Source: Acanthosepion esculentum (lineage: Eukaryota > Mollusca > Cephalopoda > Sepiida > Sepiidae). From it: a stretch of 64,000 nucleotides of DNA. Numbering within the stretch: position 1 is the first letter of the stretch; the number at the start of each line of letters is the position of its first letter. The notes beneath the pieces were generated by a model that searched no databases, had not been told where the DNA came from, and worked only from the letters and a program-made list of their open reading frames with translations. This document shows positions 62,722-64,000 of the stretch, in pieces. The translations under genes were made by a program, and so were the position numbers. The stretch covers positions 15,174,805 through 15,238,804 of the forward strand of contig OZ038480.1 of assembly GCA_964036315.1 (NCBI GenBank), read 5' to 3'.

Positions 62722-63120
62722 AACTATTTTTTTTCCTTTGATATATGCCGTTTACACATTCCTTTCCGGGTCCCGACCAGGGACCTAAGGTTAGAAATGG
62801 TATCATGGCACTTTCCACTGAAAAAAAAATAATAATTATTACATAGATAAAGCCCTTCGTAAAGTGTGGGCTGTACTTGTCAGAAGAATTTTTTGTATCT
62901 CTTTGAGGGATGGACTTCCAGGGATCCCTTCAATCAGCCTACTGGAATCTTTTCCAACCAGTCCAAGGGCTCCAACTACAACAGGGATTGTTGATGTTCC
63001 CATGTGCCACATTTTTGAGATTTCTATTTCAAGGTCCTTGTATTTTGACAGTTTTTCGAATATCTTCAAAGATACATTGCAGTCTGCAGGGACTGCCATA
63101 TCAATTATTATTATTATTAT
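62600..63120 (-). mobile_element. LINE 3' end with (AAT)n tail (copy 2)
   Basis: The minus strand holds AVPADCNVSLKIFEKLSKY, EISKMWHMGTSTIPVVVGA, IPGSPSLKEIQKILL and RRALSM, then a stop, the 3' UTR (CCGGAAAGGAATGTGTAAAC) and an (AAT)n tail at about 62,640-62,720. The coding part starts at LLID-equivalent (AT)TGATATGGCAG, cut by a short (ATT)n at 63,103-63,120. It is shorter than copy 1 at the 5' side but otherwise almost the same sequence. The two insertions differ in truncation point, so they are independent. Confidence 0.75.
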
Positions 63121-63149
63121 TAAATATACGTTAAAACGGTTCAGCTAAA

Positions 63150-63690
63150 GTAAGTCCGCCTGGCTCGAAGTGAGCTATTATTAAATTACTTTGGAAAAAG
63201 GTACAAAACCTTCAGTTCTGAGATGATACTTCGAAATCTAGAAGGTGTCCCCCCAAATTTTGTCTATAGTCTACATCTACAGAGATTTCTTTTACTCTAA
63301 ACAAAAACTGACAAAAATATTTTATTTACATTTAATTTTTACCTACTCTATTATTAGGCTGGAAAAATGCCATGTTACATTTGTATATGGATAAGAAACA
63401 AGTTTTTCTTTGGACTTAATTAATATATTTGATGAAGAAAAATGTTCCTCTCTTTATCGATAACATAATTCTATCTATTTGGAAAATCGTTAATTCCACA
63501 GGCGTAAAATTCTTCAGTTTCGATGCAAAGAAACACTCGATATCAGTTTTACTATTTTCTCAATTAATAAATTCGATTCCCTCTAAAATGTTGCAATGAT
63601 CTGAAAAGATGATAATCAGATGGTGCAAAATCGGGAGAGTAGAAGGATGAAGCAAAACTTCCATATTTATTAATATATTCTTTTCCTGTG
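63150..63690 (-). pseudogene. Mariner transposase C-terminal fragment
   Basis: Minus strand from about 63,675: ASSFYSPDFAPSDYHLFRSL with QHFRGNRIY, then broken frames FASKLKNFYACGI, NDLPNRWIELCY. SPD(L/F)APSDYHLF contains the third catalytic aspartate of mariner (DDD) transposases, and the last part is the usual C-terminus (F....I..L..RW..CV). The N-terminal half was not identified to the window edge. It differs from the mariners at 14.3 and 43.0 kb. Confidence 0.75.
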
Positions 63691-64000
63691 TCATTCGGAC
63701 GGTATATCTATAGTATAAATTCGTAGTCGGTGTAAGAAGTGTTTTGTTATTTTCTTACCGTGTAAAGTAACTCCGTAAATTGTATTGTATAATCAGATCA
63801 AAAAGGTTCTTCCGAACTGATTTTTGAACTTGGAAATCTTAACAAAAAGAATGAATGGGATGAATATTAAAAGTCTTAAGAACAAGCGACATCAAATCGA
63901 TAAGGAGCACTGAATATTCATTACAAATATTTACTCGAAAGATGGATTAAATTTTAAATAAATTAAACTTAATAAAAAAATAATTCAGATCTCTCACTGA
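63690..64000. other. AT-rich sequence with nothing recognised
   Basis: It should contain the upstream half of the mariner on the minus strand if that copy is complete, but I could not recognise its HTH or first two catalytic motifs. Confidence 0.4.

Overview
This window is non-genic, AT-rich animal DNA built almost entirely from transposable-element remnants and tandem repeats. I found no intact host protein gene, rRNA gene or functional tRNA gene, and no CRISPR array or bacterial operon. Long (TA)n microsatellites, several tRNA-like and 5S-rRNA-derived SINEs, Penelope-like elements and many decayed LINE and DNA-transposon pieces fit an invertebrate genome. A mollusc, possibly a cephalopod, is my best guess, but that rests on the repeat mix and not on a diagnostic gene.

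Layout. 0-5.7 kb: a LINE 3' end with an (AAT)n tail, (TA)n arrays, a 255-bp palindrome, a Penelope-like element fragment encoding a GIY-YIG endonuclease, and a tRNA-like element carrying a hammerhead ribozyme. 6.5-16.6 kb: piggyBac-like MITE, Penelope RT fragment, hAT element with a target-site duplication, LINE with a zinc finger, two more palindromic elements, a deleted mariner, and a 115-bp tandem array. 17-19.4 kb: 53-bp minisatellite. 19.4-27.5 kb: 5S-derived SINE, tRNA-like SINEs, a triplicated ~1-kb unit, and a second hammerhead/Pol III element. 28-31 kb: pogo-like MITE, Tc1-like transposase pseudogene, 22-bp minisatellite. 33-47.3 kb: two ~1.55-kb inverted LINE composites enclose LINE fragments, a 111-bp array, (TATC)n, three hammerhead copies and a GC-rich complex satellite. 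47-64 kb: more SINEs, (TA)n palindromes, a pogo-like element, 66-bp and 30-bp arrays, 5S-like heads, LINE tails, and a mariner C-terminus beside a second copy of the first LINE.

The most interesting content is a set of hammerhead-ribozyme (HHR) sequences. Four have the core, stem III and stem I readable from sequence: 5,325-5,359 (-), 26,050-26,091 (+), 41,579-41,649 (-) and 41,763-41,837 (-). The first two sit 24-26 nt after a tRNA-like A/B-box promoter. The last two are in tandem and, if active, would release a 186-nt RNA. At least eight other places keep the hammerhead core pattern (CTGANGA or a near variant, a paired stem II, then GAA), mostly at the ends of palindromic elements next to (TA)n, and one lies just downstream of the Penelope-like ORF. 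The inference is that Penelope-type retrotransposition machinery, self-cleaving RNAs and (TA)n tracts are linked here. The other elements look dead: frameshifts, stops and truncations are present in every coding remnant.
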